DNA of 64,000 nt from Hippophae tibetana (GCA_037013495.1 CM072801.1:72029816-72093815); one strand, 5' to 3'. Numbered from the stretch's first letter, positions 25,537-39,936 are shown. Made by a program: numbers and translations. The notes: generated from the letters alone by a model not told the origin.

Positions 25537-28154
25537 CATAAAAAACACACTATAGCAGTAGGTTTTCTATTCACATATTTTAACCTAGATTCCATCGTTT
25601 ACACTACTTATAGACGTCTTAAAATTTAGTCGCACCCTATTACCTTTTTTTTTGTTCTTGTTCTTTCGAATTCGAATTCTATCATCTTAACCATGTTTTA
25701 AGCAATTCAACCTTTCTTATTCTTTGTATTCATAGGTACATATGTTATTCGCGAAAAGGATTTGCATTGTTTGGTATCATAGCCTCGGTTGCTGAAAATG
25801 GTTTATCTATATTTATTTATCTACTTTTTGAATGTTAGATTTATAAAAATTTGTCATTTGTTTGTTTTCTAATTTCTTAAGTCAGATATCAGAAAAAAGA
25901 ATTAAATTGTGTCCTTAAAGTCGAATGTTTTCTTTCAATTTTGTTGTCATTCTTTTCCTATTTGGATTTGATTTCGTAGCTGGCCTTAGTTTCACGGTAT
26001 TTTTTTCTCGTAATTTCATTTTTGTGTTCAACCTATCTATGTTTTTGAAAAAAACAAGAAAGTTACTACAGCTCACAATTAAAAAACAAAAAGAAGTTGT
26101 CAATTGGGGTTGAAACTATAAACTTTCATAACTATTGACTCTTATATCGAAACGACTATTATAATATATCAAATCGAAACATGTTTCCATACATAAAAAA
26201 CACACTATAGCAGTAGTTTTTCTATTCTCATATTTTGAACCAGATTCCATCGTTTACACTACTTATAGACGTCTTAAAATTTGGTCGCACCCTATTACCT
26301 TTTTTTGTGTTCTTGCTCTTTCGGATACCAATTCTATCATCTTAATATGTTTTAAGCAATTCAACCTTTCTTATTCTTTGTGCTCCTAGGTACATATGTT
26401 GTCCGCGAAAAGGATTTGCATTGTTTGGTATCATAGCCTTGGTTGCTAAAAATGGTTTATCTATATTTATTTATCTATTTTTGAATTTTAGATTTATAAA
26501 AATTTGTCCTTTGATTGCTTTCTACTTTCTTAAGTCAGATATCAGAAAAAAGAATTAAATTTTGTCCTTCAATTCGAGTGTTTTCTTTCAATTTTGGTGT
26601 CATTCTTTTCCTATTTGGATTTCATTTGCTAACTTTCCTTAGTTTCACGGTATTTTTTTCTCGTTATTTCATTTTTGTGTTCAACCTATCTATGTTTTTG
26701 AAAGAAACAAGAAAGTTACTACAGTTCACAATTTCAAAACATAAAGAAGTTATCAATTGGCGTTAAAACTGTAAACTGTTATAACTTTTGACTCTTATAT
26801 CGAAATGACTATTATAATATATCAAATCGAAGCATGTTTCGATACATAAAAAACACACTATAGCAGTAGTTTTTCTATTCTCATATTTTAACCCTGATTC
26901 CATTGTTTACACTACTTATAGACATCTTAAAATTTGGTCGCACCCTATTACCTTTTTTTTTGTGTTCTTGCTCTTTCGGATACCAATTCTATCATCTTAA
27001 TATGTTTTAAGCAATTCAACCTTTCTTATTCTTTGTGTTCCTAGGTACATATGTTGTCCGCGAAAAGGATTTGCATTGTTTGGTATCATAGCCTTGGTTG
27101 CTTAAAATGGTTTATCTATATTTATTTATCTGCTTTTTAAATTTTAGATTTATAAAAATTTGTCGTTTGATTGTTTTCTACTTTCTTAAGTCAGATATCA
27201 GAAAAAAGAATTAAATTGTGTCCTTAAAGTCGAGTGTTTTCTTTCAATTTTGTTGTCATTCTTTTCCTATTTGGATTTGATTTCGTAGCTGGCCTTAGTT
27301 TCACGGTATTTTTTTCTCGTTATTTCATTTTTGTTTTCAACCTATCTATGTTTTTGAAAGAAACAAGAAAGTTAGTACAGTTCACAATTTCAAAACAAAA
27401 AGAAGTTATTAATTGGCGTTAAAACTGTAAACTGTTATAACTTTTGACTCTTATATCGAAATGACTATAATAATATATCAAATAGAAGCATGTTTCGATA
27501 CATAAAAAACACACTATAGCAGTAGTTTTTCTATTCTCATATTTTAACCCTGATTCCATGGTTTACACTACTTATTGACGTCTTAAAATTTGGTCGCACC
27601 CTATTACCTTTTTTGTGTTCTTGTTCTTTTGGATACCAATTCTATCATCTTAATCATGTTTTAAGCAATTCAACCTTTCTTATTCTTTGTGTTCCTAGGT
27701 ACATCTTTTGTCCGCGAAAAGGATTTGCATTGTTTGGTATCATAGCCTTGGTTGCTGAAAATGGTTTATCTATATTTATTTATCTGCTTTTTGAATTTTA
27801 GATTTATAAAAATTTGTCGTTTGATTGTTTTCTACTTTCTTAAGTGAGATATCAGAAAAAAGAATTAAATTGTGTCCTTAAAGTCTAGTGTTTTCTTCCA
27901 ATTTTATTGTCATTCTTTTCCTATTTGGATTTCATTTCGTAGCTTTCCTTAGTTTCACCGTATTTTCTTCTCGTTATTTCATTTTTGTGTTCAACCTATC
28001 TATGTTTTTGAAAAAAACAAGAAAGTTACTACAGTTCAAAATTTCAAAACAAAAAGAAGTTATCAATTGGGGTTGAAACTATAAACTGTCATAACTTTTT
28101 ACTCGTATATCGAAACGATTATTATAATATATCAAATCGAAACATGTTTCCATA
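25537..28154 (+). repeat. Domain II block 3, four units (40-43)
   Basis: Same opener as blocks 1 and 2, then unit 41 (gaaccag, gctctttcgg), unit 42 (ccctgattccattg, gacatc) and unit 43 (ccctgattccatgg, cttgttcttttgg). One unit of the five-unit block is missing. Unit 42 combines a block-1 unit-32 front with a back like unit 33 (tttttaaatttt, gatttgatttcgtagctgg). This is consistent with loss of one unit by an exchange inside unit 42. Confidence 0.7.
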
Positions 28155-28809
28155 CATAAAAAACACACTATAGCAGTAGGTTTTCTATTCACATATTTTA
28201 ACCTAGATTCCATCGTTTACACTACTTATAGACGTCTTAAAATTTGGTCGCACCCTATTACCTTTTTTTGTGTTCTTGTTCTTTCGAATTCCAATTATAT
28301 CATCTTAATCATGTTTTAAGCAATTCAGCCTTTCTTATTCTTTGTGTTCCTAGGTACATATGTTGTCCGCGAAAAGGATTTGCATTGTTTGGTATCATAG
28401 CCTTGGTTGCTGAAAATGGTTTATCTATATTTATTTATCTGCTTTTTGAATTTTAGATTTATAAAAATTTGTCGTTTGATTGTTTTCTACTTTCGTAAGT
28501 GAGATATCATAAAAAAGAATTAAATTTTGTCCATAAAGTCGAGTGTTTTCTTTCAATTTTGTTGTCATTCTTTTCCTATTTGGATTTGATTTCGTAGCTG
28601 GACTTAGTTTCACGGTATTTTTTTCTCGTTATTTCATTTTTCTGTTCAACCTATCTATGTTTTTGAAAAAAACAAGAAAGTTACTATAGGTCACAATTTC
28701 AAAACAAAAAGAAGTTATCAATTGGGGTTGAAACTATAAACTTTCATAACTTTTGACTCTTATATCGAAACGACTATTATAATATATCAAATCGAAACAT
28801 GTTTCCATA

Positions 28810-31427
28810 CATAAAAAACACACTATAGCAGTAGTTTTTCTATTCTCATATTTTAACCCAGATTCCATCGTTTACACTACTTATAGACGTCTTAAAATTT
28901 GGTCGCACCCTATTACCTTTTTTGTGTTCTTGTTCATTCGAATTCCAATTCTATCATCTTAATCATGTTTTAAGCAATTCAACCTTTCTTATTCTTTTTG
29001 TTCCTAGGTACATATGTTGTCCGCGAAAAGGATTTGCATTGTTTTGTATCATAGCCTTGGTTGCTGAAAATGGTTTATCTATATTTATTTATCTACTTTT
29101 TGAATTTTATATTTATAAAAATTTGTTGTTTGATTGTTTTCTACTTTCCTAGGTCAGATATCAGAAAAAAGAATTAAATTGTGTCCTTAAAGTCGAGTGT
29201 TTTCTTTCAATTTTGTTGTCATTCTTTTCCTATTTGGATTTCATTTCGTAGCTTTCCTTAGTTTCACGGTATTTTTTTCACGTTATTTCATTTTTATCTT
29301 CAACCTATCTATGTTTTTGAAAAAAACAAGAAAGTTACTACAGTTCATAATTTCAAAACAAAAAGAAGTTATCAATTGGGGTTGAAACTATAAACTTTCA
29401 TAACTTTTGACTCTTATATCGAAACGACTATTATAATATATCAAATTGAAACATGTTTCCATACATAAAAAACACACTATAGCAGTAGTTTTTCTATTCT
29501 CATATTTTAACCCAGATTCCATCGTTTACACTACTTATACACGTCTTAAAATTTTGTCGCACCCTATTACCTTTTTTGTGTTCTTGTTCTTTCGAATTCC
29601 AATTCTATCATCTTAACCATGTTTTTAGCAATTCAACCTTTCTTATTCTTTAAATTCATAGGTACATATGTTATGCGCGAAAAGGATTTGCATTTTTTGG
29701 TATCATAGCCTTGGTTGCTGAAAATGGTTTATCTATATTTATTTATCAACTTTTTGAATTTTAGATTTATAAAAATTTGTCGTTTGATTGTTTTCTACTT
29801 TCTTAAGTCAGATATCAGAAAAAAGGATTAAATTGTGTCCTTAAAGTCGAGTGTTTTCTTTCAATTTTGTTGTAATTATTTTCCTATTTGGATTTCATTT
29901 CGTAACTGGCCTTAGTTTCACGGTATTTTTTTCTCGTTATTTCATTTTTGTGTTCAACCTATCTATGTTTTTGAAAAAAACAAGAAAGTTACTACAGTTC
30001 ACAATTTCAAAACAAAAGGAAGTTATGAATTGGGGTTGAAACTATAAACTTTCATAACTTTTGACTCTTATATCGAAACGACTATTAGAATATATCAAAT
30101 CGAAATATGTTTCCATACATAAAAAACACACTATAGCAGTAGTTTTTCTATTCTCATATTTTAACCCAGATTCCATCGTTTACACTACTTATAGACGTCT
30201 TAAAATTTGGTCGCACCCCATTACCTTTTTTTGTGTTCTTGTTCTTTCGGATACCAATTCTATCATCTTAATCATGTTTTAAGCAATTCAACCTTTCTTA
30301 TTCTTTGTGTTCCTAGGTACATATGTTGTCCGCGAAAAGGATTTGCATTGTTTGGTATCATAGCCTTGGTTGCTGAAAATGGTTTATCTATATTTATTTA
30401 TCTACTTTTTGAATTTTAGATTTGTAAAAATTTGTCGTTTGTTTGTTTTCTAATTTCTTAAGTCATATATCAGAAAAAAGAATTAAATTGTGTCCTTAAA
30501 GTCGAGTGTTTTCTTTCAATTTTGTTGTCATTCTTTTCCTATTTGGATTTGATTTCGTAACTGGCCTTAGTTTCACGGTATTTTTTTCTCGTTATTTCAT
30601 TTTTGTGTTCAACCTCTCTATGTTTTTGAAAAAAACAAGAAAGTTACTACAGTTCACAATTTCAAAACAAAAAGAAGTTATCAATTGGGGTTGAAACTAT
30701 AAACTTTCATAACTTTTGACTCTTATATCGAAAAGAGTATTATAATATTTTAAATTGAAGCATGTTTCGATACATTAAAAACACACTATAGCAGTAGTTT
30801 TTCTATTCTCATATTTTAAACCAGATTCCATGGTTTACACTACTGATAGACGTCTTAAAATTTGGTCGTACCCTATTACCTTTTTTTGTGTTCTTTTTCT
30901 TTCGGATTCCAATTCTATCATCTTAATCATGTTTTAAGCAATTCAACCTTTCTTATTCTTTGTGTTCCTAGGTACATATGTTGTCCGCGAAAAGGATTTG
31001 CATTGTTTGGTATCATAGCCTTGGTTGCCGAAAATGGTTTATCTATATTTATTTATCTACTTTTTGAAATTTAGATTTATAAAAATTTGTCGTTTGATTG
31101 TTTTCTACTTTCTTAAGTCAGATATCAGAAAAAAGGATTAAATTGTGTCCTTAAAGTCGAGTGTTTTCTTTCAATTTTGTTGTCATTCTTTTCCTATTTG
31201 GATTTCATTTCGTAACTGGCCTTAGTTTCACGGTATTGTTTTCTCGTTATTTCATTTTTGTGTTCAACCTATCTTTGTTTTTGAAAAAAACAAGAAAGTT
31301 ACTACAGTTCACAATTTCAAAACAAAAAGAAGTTATCAATTGGGGTTGAAACTATAAACTGTCATAACTTTTGACTCTTATATCGAAACGACTATTATAA
31401 TATATCAAATCGAAACATGTTTCCATA
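28810..31427 (+). repeat. E-M-P-Q four-unit block, first copy (units 45-48)
   Basis: Unit 45 has the E markers (gttttgtatc, ttttatattt). Unit 46 has M-like tttttagc and catttttggta. Unit 47 has gcacccc and atttgtaaaa. Unit 48 has cattaaaa, actgatag and ttctttttctttcgg. The same order follows at 31428-34045 with a constant 2618-bp offset. The first copy is the more diverged, for example aaattcatagg and gttatgcgcg in unit 46, and aaaagagt in the 30720s. Confidence 0.75.
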
Positions 31428-34045
31428 CATAAAAAACACACTATAGCAGTAGTTTTTCTATTCTCATATTTTAACCCAGATTCCATCGTTTACACTACTT
31501 ATAGACGTCTTAAAATTTGGTCGCAGCCTATTACCTTTTTTGTGTTCTTGTTCTTTCGAATTCCAATTCTATCATCTTAATCATGTTTTAAGCAATTCAA
31601 CCTTTCTTATTCTTTGTGTTCCTCGGTACATATGTTGTCCGCGAAAAGGATTTGCATTGTTTTGTATCATAGCCTTGGTTGCTGAAAATAGTTTATCTAT
31701 ATTTATTTATCTACTTTTTGAATTTTATATTTATAAAAATTTGTTGTTTGATTGTTTTCTACTTTCCTAAGTCAGATATCAGAAAAAAGAATTAAATTGT
31801 GTCCTTAAAGTCGAGTGTTTTCTTTCAATTTTGTTGTCATTCTTTTCCTATTTGGATTTCATTTCGTAGCTTTGCTTAGTTTCACGGTATTTGTTTCTCG
31901 TTATTTCATTTTTGTGTTCAACTTATCTATGTTTTTGAAAAAAAGCAGAAAGTTACTATAGTTCAAAATTTCAAAACAAAAAGAAGTTATCAATTGGGGT
32001 TGAAACTATAAACTTTCATAACATTTGACTCTTATATCGAAACGACTATTATAATATATCAAATTGAAACATGTTTCCATACTTAAAAAACACACTATAG
32101 CTGTAGTTTTTGTATTCTCATATTTTAACCCAGATTCCATCGTTTACACTACTTATAGACGTCTTAAAATTTTGTCGCACCCTATTACCTTTTTTGTGTT
32201 CTTGTTCTTTCGAATTCCAATTCCATCATCTTAACCATGTTTTTAGCAATTCAACCTTTCTTATTCTTTGTATTCATAGGTACATATGTTGTTCGTGAAA
32301 AGGATTTGCATTTTTTGGTATCATAGCCTTGGTTGCTGAAAATGGTTTATCTATATTTATTTATCAACTTTTTGAATTTTAGATTTATAAAAATTTGTCG
32401 TTTGATTGTTTTCTACTTTCTTAAGTGAGATATCAGAAAAAAGGATTAAATTGTGTCCTTAAAGTCGAGTGTTTTCTTTCTATTTTGTTTTCATTCTTTT
32501 CCTATTTGGATTTCATTTCGTAACTGGCCTTAGTTTCACGGTATTTTTTTCTCGTTATTTCATTTTTGTGTTCAACCTATCTATGTTTTTCAAAAAAACA
32601 AGAAAGTTACTACATTTCACAATTTCAAAACAAAAAGAAGTTATCAATTGGGGTTGAAACTATAAACTTTCATAACTTTTGACTCTTATATCGAAACGAC
32701 TATTATAATATATCAAATCGAAACATGTTTCCATACATAAAAAACACACTATAGCAACAGTTTTTCTATTCTCATATTTTAACCCAGATTCCATCGTTTA
32801 CACTACTTATAGACGCCTTAAAATTTGGTCGCACCCCATTACCTTTTTTTGTGTTCTTGTTCTTTCGGATACCAATTCTATCATCTTAATCATGTTTTAA
32901 GCAATTCAACCTTTCTTATTCTTTGTGTTCCTAGGTACATATGTTGTCCGCGAAAAGGATTTGCATTGTTTGGTATCATAGCCTTGGTTGCTGAAAATGG
33001 TTTATCTATATTTATTTATCTACTTTTTGAATTTTAGATTTGTAAAAATTTGTCGTTTGTTTGTTTTCTAATTTCTTAAGTCATATATCAGAAAAAAGAA
33101 TTAAATTGTGTCCTTAAAGTCGAGTGTTTTCTTTCAATTTTGTTGTCATTCTTTTCCTATTTGGATATGATTTCGTAACTGGCCTTAGTTTCACGGTATT
33201 TTTTTCTCGTTATTTCATTTTTGTGTTCAACCTCTCTATGTTTTTGAAAAAAACAAGAAAGTTACTACAGTTCACAATTTCAAAACAAAAAGAAGTTATC
33301 AATTGGGGTTGAAACTATAAACTTTCATAACTTTTGACTCTTATATCGAAATGAGTATTATAATATTTTAAATTGAAGCATGTTTCGATACATTAAAAAC
33401 ACACTATAGTAGTAGTTTTTCTATTCTCATATTTTAACCATGATTCCATGGTTTACACTACTGATAGACGTCTTAAAATTTGGTCGCACCCCATTACCTT
33501 TTTTTGTGTTCTTTTTCTTTCGGATTCCAATTCTATCATCTTAATCATGTTTTAAGCAATTCAACCTTTCTTATTCTTTGTGTTCCTAGGTACATATGTT
33601 GTCCGCGAAAAGGATTTGCATTGTTTGGTATCATAGCCTTGGTTGCCGAAAATGGTTTATCTATATTTATTTATCTACTTTTTGAAATTTAGATTTATAA
33701 AAATTTGTCGTTTGATTGTTTTCTACTTTCTTAAGTCAGATATCAGAAAAAAGGATTAAATTGTGTCCTTAAAGTCGAGTGTTTTCTTTCAATTTTGTTG
33801 TCATTCTTTTCCTATTTGGATTTCATTTCGTAACTGGCCTTAGTTTCACGGTATTGTTTTCTCGTTATTTCATTTTTGTGTTCAACCTATCTATGTTTTT
33901 GAAAAAAACAAGAAAGTTACTACAGTTCACAATTTCAAAACAAAAAGAAGTTATCAATTGGGGTTGAAACTATAAACTTTCATAACTTTTGACTCTTATA
34001 TCGAAACGACTATTATAATATATCAAATCGAAGCATGTTTCCATA
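31428..34045 (+). repeat. E-M-P-Q four-unit block, second copy (units 49-52)
   Basis: Offset 2618 bp from the first copy. Units 50-52 are also the first M-P-Q of the full eight-unit repeat, so this duplication sits at the entry to the regular array. Private changes include gcagcctatt and cctcggtac in unit 49, and gctgtagtttttg in unit 50. Confidence 0.75.
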
Positions 34046-37000
34046 CATAAAAAACACACTATAGCAGTAGTTTTTCTATTCTCATATTTTAACCCAGATT
34101 CTATCGTTTACACTACTTATAGACGTCTTAAAATTTGGTCGCACCCTATTACCTTTTTTTGTGTTCTTGTTCTTTCGAATTCTAATTCTATCATCTTAAC
34201 CATGTTTTAAGCAATTCAACCTTTCTTATTCTTTGTATTCATAGGTACATATGTTGTTCACGAAAAGGATTTACATTGTTTGGTGTCATAGCCTTGGTTG
34301 TTGAAAATGGTTTATCTATCTTTATTTATCTATTTTTTGAATTTTAGTATCATAAAAATTTGTGCTTTGATTGTTTTCTGCTTTCTTAAGTCAGATATCA
34401 CGAAAAAAGAATTAAATTGTGTCCTTCAAGTGGACTGTTTTCTTTCAATTTTGTTGTCATTCTTTTCCTATTTGGATTTCATTTCGTAGATTTCCTTAGT
34501 TTCACGGTATTTTTTTCTCGTTATTTCATTATTGTGTTCAATCCATCGATGTTTCTGAAAAAACAAGAAAGTCACTGCAGTTCACAATTTCAAAACAAAA
34601 AGAAGTTATCAATTGGGGTTAAAACTGTAAACTGTTATAACTTTATACTCGTATATCGAAATGAGTATTATAATATTTTAAATTGAAGCATGTTTCGATA
34701 CATTAAAAACACACTATAGTAGTAGTTTTTCTATTCTCATATTTTAACCATGATTCCATGGTTTACACTACTGATAGACGTCTTAAAATTTGGTCGTACC
34801 CTATTTCCTTTTTTTGTGTTCTTGTTCTTTCGAATTTCAATTCTATCATCTTAATCATGTTTTAAGCAATTCAACCTTTCTTATTCTTTGTGTTCCTAGG
34901 TACATACGTTGTCCGCGAAAGCGATTTGCATTGTTTGGTATCATAGCCTTGGTTGCTGAAAATGGTTTATCTATATTTATTTATCTACTTTATGAAATTT
35001 AGATTTATAAAAATTTGTCGTTTGATTGTTTTCTAATTTCTTAATTCAGATATCAGAAAAAAGAATTAAATTGTGTCCTTAAAGTCGAGTGTTTTCTTTC
35101 AATTTTGTTGTCATTCTTTTCCTATTTGGATTTCATTTCGAAGATTTCCTTAGTTTCACCGTATTTTTTTCTCGTTATTTCATTATTGTGTTCAATCTAT
35201 CTATGTTTTGAAAGAAACAAGAAAGTTACTGCAGTTCAAAATTTCAAAACAAAAAGAAGTTATCAATTGGGGTTAAAACTGTAAACTGTTATAACTTTAT
35301 ACTCGTATATCGAAACGACTATTATAATATTTTACATCGAAACATGTTTCCATACATAAAAAACACACTATAGCAGTAGTTTTTCTATTCTCATATTTTA
35401 ACCATGATTGCATGGTTTACACTACTTATAGACGTCATAAAATTTGGTCGTACCCTATTTCCTTTTTTTGTGTTCTTGTTCTTTCGAATTCCAATTCTAT
35501 CATCTTAATCATGTTTTAAGCAATTCAACCTTTCTTATTCTTCGTGTTCCTAGGTACATATGTTGTCCGCGAAAAGGATTTGCATTGTTGGGTATCATAG
35601 CCTTGGTTGCTGAAAATATTTTATATATATTTATTTATCTACTTTTTGAAATTTAGATTTATAAAAATTAGTCCTTTGATTGTTTTCTAATTTCTTAATT
35701 CGGATATCAGAAAAAATAATTAAATTGTGTCCTTAAAGTGGAGTGTTTTCTTTCAATTTTGTTGTCTTTCTTTTCCTATTTGGATTTCATTTCGTAGCTT
35801 TCTTTAGTTTCACGGTATTTTTTTCTAGTTATTTCATTTTTGTTTTCAACCTATCTATGTTTTTGAAAAAAACAAGAAAGTTACTACAGTTCACAATTTC
35901 AAAACAAAAAGAAGTTATCAATTGGGGTTGAAACTATAAACTTTCATAACTTTTGACTCTTATATCGAAACGACTATTATAATATATCAAATCGAAACAT
36001 GTTTCCATACATAAAAAACACACTATAGCAGTAGTTTTTCTATTCTCACATTTTAACCCAGATTCCATCGTTTACACTACTTATAGACGTCTTAAAATTT
36101 GGTCGCACCGTATTACCTTTTTTTGTGTTCTTGTTCTTTCGGATACCAATTCTATCATCTTAATCATTTTTTAAGCAATTCAACCTTTCTTATTCTTTGT
36201 GTTCCTAGGAACATATGTTGTCCGCGAAAAGGATTTGCATTGTTTGGTATCATAGCCTTGGTTGTTGAAAATGGTTTATCTATATTTATTTATCTACTTT
36301 TTGAATTTTAGATTTATAAAAATTTGTCGTTTGATTGTTTTCTACTTTCTTAAGTGAGATATCAGAAAAAAGAATTAAATTGTGTCCTTAAAGTCGAGTT
36401 TTTTCTTTCAATTTTGTTGTTATTCTTTTCCTATTTGGATTTCATTTCGTAGCTTTCCTTAGTTTCACGGTTTTTTTTCTCGTTATTTCATTTTTGTGTT
36501 CAACCTATCTATGTTTTTGAAAAAAACAAGAAAGTTACTATAGTTCACAATTTCAAAACAAAAAGAAGTTATCAATTGGGGTTGAAACTATAAACTTTTA
36601 TAACTTTTGACTCTTATATCGAAACGACTGTTATAATATATCAAATCGAAACATGTTTCCATACATAAAAAACACACTATAGCAGTAGTTTTTCTATTCT
36701 CACATTTTAACCCAGATTCCATCGTTTACACTACTTATAGACGTCTTAAAATTTGGTCGCACCCTATTACCTTTTTTGTGTTCTTGTTCTTTCGAATTCC
36801 AATTCTATCATCTTAATCATGTTTTAAGCAATTCAACCTTTCTTATTCTTTGTGTTCCTAGGTACATATGTTGTCCGCGAAAAGGATTTGCATTGTTTTG
36901 TATCATAGCCTTGGTTGCTGAAAATGGTTTATCTATATTTATTTATCTACTTTTTGAATTTTATATTTATAAAAATTTGTTGTTTGATTGTTTTCTACTT

Positions 37001-37317
37001 TCCTAAGTCAGATATAAGAAAAAAGAATTAAATTGTGTCCTTAAAGTCGAGTGTTTTCTTTCAATTTTGTTGTCATTCTTTTCCTATTTGGATTTCATTT
37101 CGTAGCTTTGCTTAGTTTCACGGTATTTTTTTCTCGTTATTTCATTTTTGTGTTCAACTTATCTATGTTTTTGAAAAAAACAAGAAAGTTACTATAGTTC
37201 ATAATTTCAAAACAAAAAGAAGTTATCAATTGGGGTTGAAACTATAAACTTTCATAACTTTTGACTCTTATATCGAAACGACTATTATAATATATCAAAT
37301 TGAAACATGTTTCCATA
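32082..37317 (+). repeat. Eight-unit repeat copy 1: M-P-Q-A-B-C-D-E (units 50-57)
   Basis: This is the complete canonical copy at 5236 bp. Units 56 and 57 carry a private cacattttaaccc. Unit 56 also has gcaccgtatt, which reappears only in unit 61, five units downstream. Unit 54 has the variants acatacgttg and cgaaagcg, shared with units 71 and 80. All eight members are recognisable without hybrids, so I use this copy as the reference. Confidence 0.85.
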
Positions 37318-39281
37318 CTTAAAAAAAACACTATAGCAGTAGTTTTTGTATTCTCATATTTTAACCCAGATTCCATCGTTTACACTACTTATAGACGTCT
37401 TAAAATTTTGTCGCACCCTATTACCTTTTTTGTGTTCTTGTTCTTTCGAATTCCAATTCCATCATCTTAACCATGTTTTTAGCAATTCAACCTTTCTTAT
37501 TCTTTGTATTCATAGGTACATATGTTGTTCGCGAAAAGGATTTGCATTTTTTGGTATCATAGCCTTGGTTGCTGAAAATGGTTTATCTATATTTATTTAT
37601 CAACTTTTTGAATTTTAGATTTATAAAAATTTGTCGTTTGATTGTTTTCTACTTTCTTAAGTGAGATATCAGAAAAAAGGATTAAATTGTGTCCTTAAAG
37701 TCGAGTGTTTTCTTTCTATTTTGTTTTCATTCTTTTCCTATTTGGATTTCATTTCGTAACTGGCCTTAGTTTCACGGTATTTTTTTCTCGTTATTTCATT
37801 TTTGTGTTCAACCTATCTATGTTTTTCAAAAAAACAAGAAAGTTACTACAGTTCACAATTTCAAAACAAAAAGAAGTTATCAATTGGGGTTGAAACTATA
37901 AACTTTCATAACTTTTGACTCTAATATCGAAACGACTATTATAATATATCAAATCGAAACATGTTTCCATACATAAAAAACACACTATAGCAGCAGTTTT
38001 TCTATTCTCATATTTTAACCCAGATTCCATCGTTTACACTACTTATAGACGCCTTAAAATTTGGTCGCACCCCATTACCTTTTTTTGTGTTCATGTCCTT
38101 TCGGATACCAATTCTATCATCTTAATCATGTTTTAAGCAATTCAACCTTTCTTATTCTTTGTGTTTCTAGGTACATATGTTGTCCGCGAAAAGTATTTGC
38201 ATTGTTTGGTATCATAGCCTTGGTTGCTGAAAATGGTTTATCTATATTTATTTATCTACTTTTTCAATTTTAGATTTGTAAAAATTTGTCGTTTGTTTGT
38301 TTTCTAATTTCTTAAGTCATATATCAGAAAAAAGAATTAAATTGTGTCCTTAAAGTCGAGTGTTTTCTTTCAATTTTGTTGTCATTCTTTTCCTATTTGG
38401 ATTTGATTTCGTAACTGGCCTTAGTTTCACGGTATTTTTTTCTCGTTATTTCATTTTTGTGTTCAACCTATCTATGTTTTTGAAAAAAACAAGAACGTTA
38501 CTACAGTTAACAATTTCAAAATAAAAAGAAGTTATCAATTGGGGTTGAAACTATAAACTTTCATAACTTTTGACTCTTATGTCGAAACGACTATTATAAT
38601 ATATCAAATCGAAACATGTTTCCATACATAAAAAACACACTATAGCAGCAGTTTTTCTATTCTCATATTTTAACCCAGATTCCATCGTTTACACTACTTA
38701 TAGACGCCTTAAAATTTGGTCGCACCCCATTACCTTTTTCTGTGTTCTTGTTCTTTCGGATACCAATTCTATCATCTTAATCATGTTTTAAGCAATTCAA
38801 CCTTTCTTATTCTTTGTTTTCCTAGGTACATATGTTGTCCGCGAAAAGGATTTGCATTGTTTGGTATCATAGCCTTGGTTGCTGAAAATGGTTTATCTAT
38901 ATTTATTTATCTACTTTTTGAATTTTAGATTTGTAAAAATTTGTCGTTTGTTTGTTTTCTAATTTCTTAAGTCATATATCAGAAAAAAGAATTAAATTGT
39001 GTCCTTAAAGTCGAGTGTTTTCTTTCAATTTTGTTGTCATTCTTTTCCTATTTGGATTTGATTTCGTAACTGGCCTTAGTTTCACGGTATTTTTTTCTCG
39101 TTATTTCATTTTTGTGTTCAACCTATCTATGTTTTTCAAAAAAACAAGAAAGTTACTACAGTTCACAATTTCAAAACAAAAAGAAGTTATCAATTGGGGT
39201 TGAAACTATAAACTTTCATAACTTTTGACTCTTATATCGAAACGACTATTATAATATATCAAATCGAAACATGTTTCCATA

Positions 39282-39936
39282 CATAAAAAACACACTATAG
39301 CAGTAGTTTTTCTATTCTCACATTTTAACCCAGATTCCATCGTTTACACTACTTATAGACGTCTTAAAATTTGGTCGCACCGTATTACCTTTTTTTGTGT
39401 TCTTGTTCTTTCGGATACCAATTCTATCATCTTAATCATTTTTTAAGCAATTCAACCTTTCTTATTCTTTGTGTTCCTAGGTACATATGTTGTCCGCGAA
39501 AAGGATTTGCATTGTTTGGTATCATAGCCTTGGTTGCTGAAAATGGTTTATCTATATTTATTTATCTACCTTTTGAAATTTAGATTTATAAAAATTTGTC
39601 GTTTGATTGTTTTCTAATTTCTTAAGTCAGATATCAGAAAATAGGATTAAATTGTGTCCTTAAAGTCGAGTGTTTTCTTTCAATTTTGTTGTCATTCTTT
39701 TCCTATTTGGATTTCATTTCGTAACTGGCCTTAGTTTCACGGTATTTTTTTCTCCTTATTTCATTTTTGTGTTCAACCTATCTATGTTTTTGTAAAAAAC
39801 AAGAAAGTTACTACAATTCACAATTTCAAAACAAAAAGAAGTTATCAATTGGGGTTGAAACTATAAACTTTCATAACTTTTGACTCTTATATCGAAACGA
39901 CTATTATAATATATCAAATCGAAGCATGTTTCCATA
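39282..39936 (+). repeat. Hybrid unit 61 (D front, Q back)
   Basis: The front carries cacattttaaccc, gcaccgtatt and cattttttaag as in unit 56. From 39482 it reads aggtacatatg instead of the D-type aggaacatatg, and later accttttgaaattt and gaaaatagg as in units 69, 78 and 86. The switch lies between 39441 and 39481, unit positions about 159-200. Length is normal at 655 bp. Confidence 0.8.

Larger units (their letters stand above)
18991..28809 (+). repeat. Domain II: units 30-44, five-unit higher-order repeat
   Basis: Unit starts: 18991, 19646, 20299, 20954, 21609, 22262, 22919, 23574, 24228, 24883, 25537, 26192, 26845, 27501, 28155. The block opener carries tttagtcgcacc and gaattcgaattc and occurs at units 30, 35 and 40, that is every 3271 or 3275 bp. 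The second member carries ttttgaaccag (units 31, 36, 41, and additionally 38). The following members carry ccctgattcc. The last member of each block has cttgttcttttgg (34, 37, 39, 43). Unit 44 leads into Domain III. Confidence 0.8.

Noticed and set aside
10205-28613. Minus-strand open frames of 60-62 codons (for example near 10205-10393, 14787-14975, 19369-19557, 22642-22830, 25915-26103)
   Set aside because: They are antisense to the same repeat segment, appear only in units with the gatttgatttcgtagctgg variant, and are basic Lys/Arg/Asn-rich, as expected for the complement of a T-rich strand.
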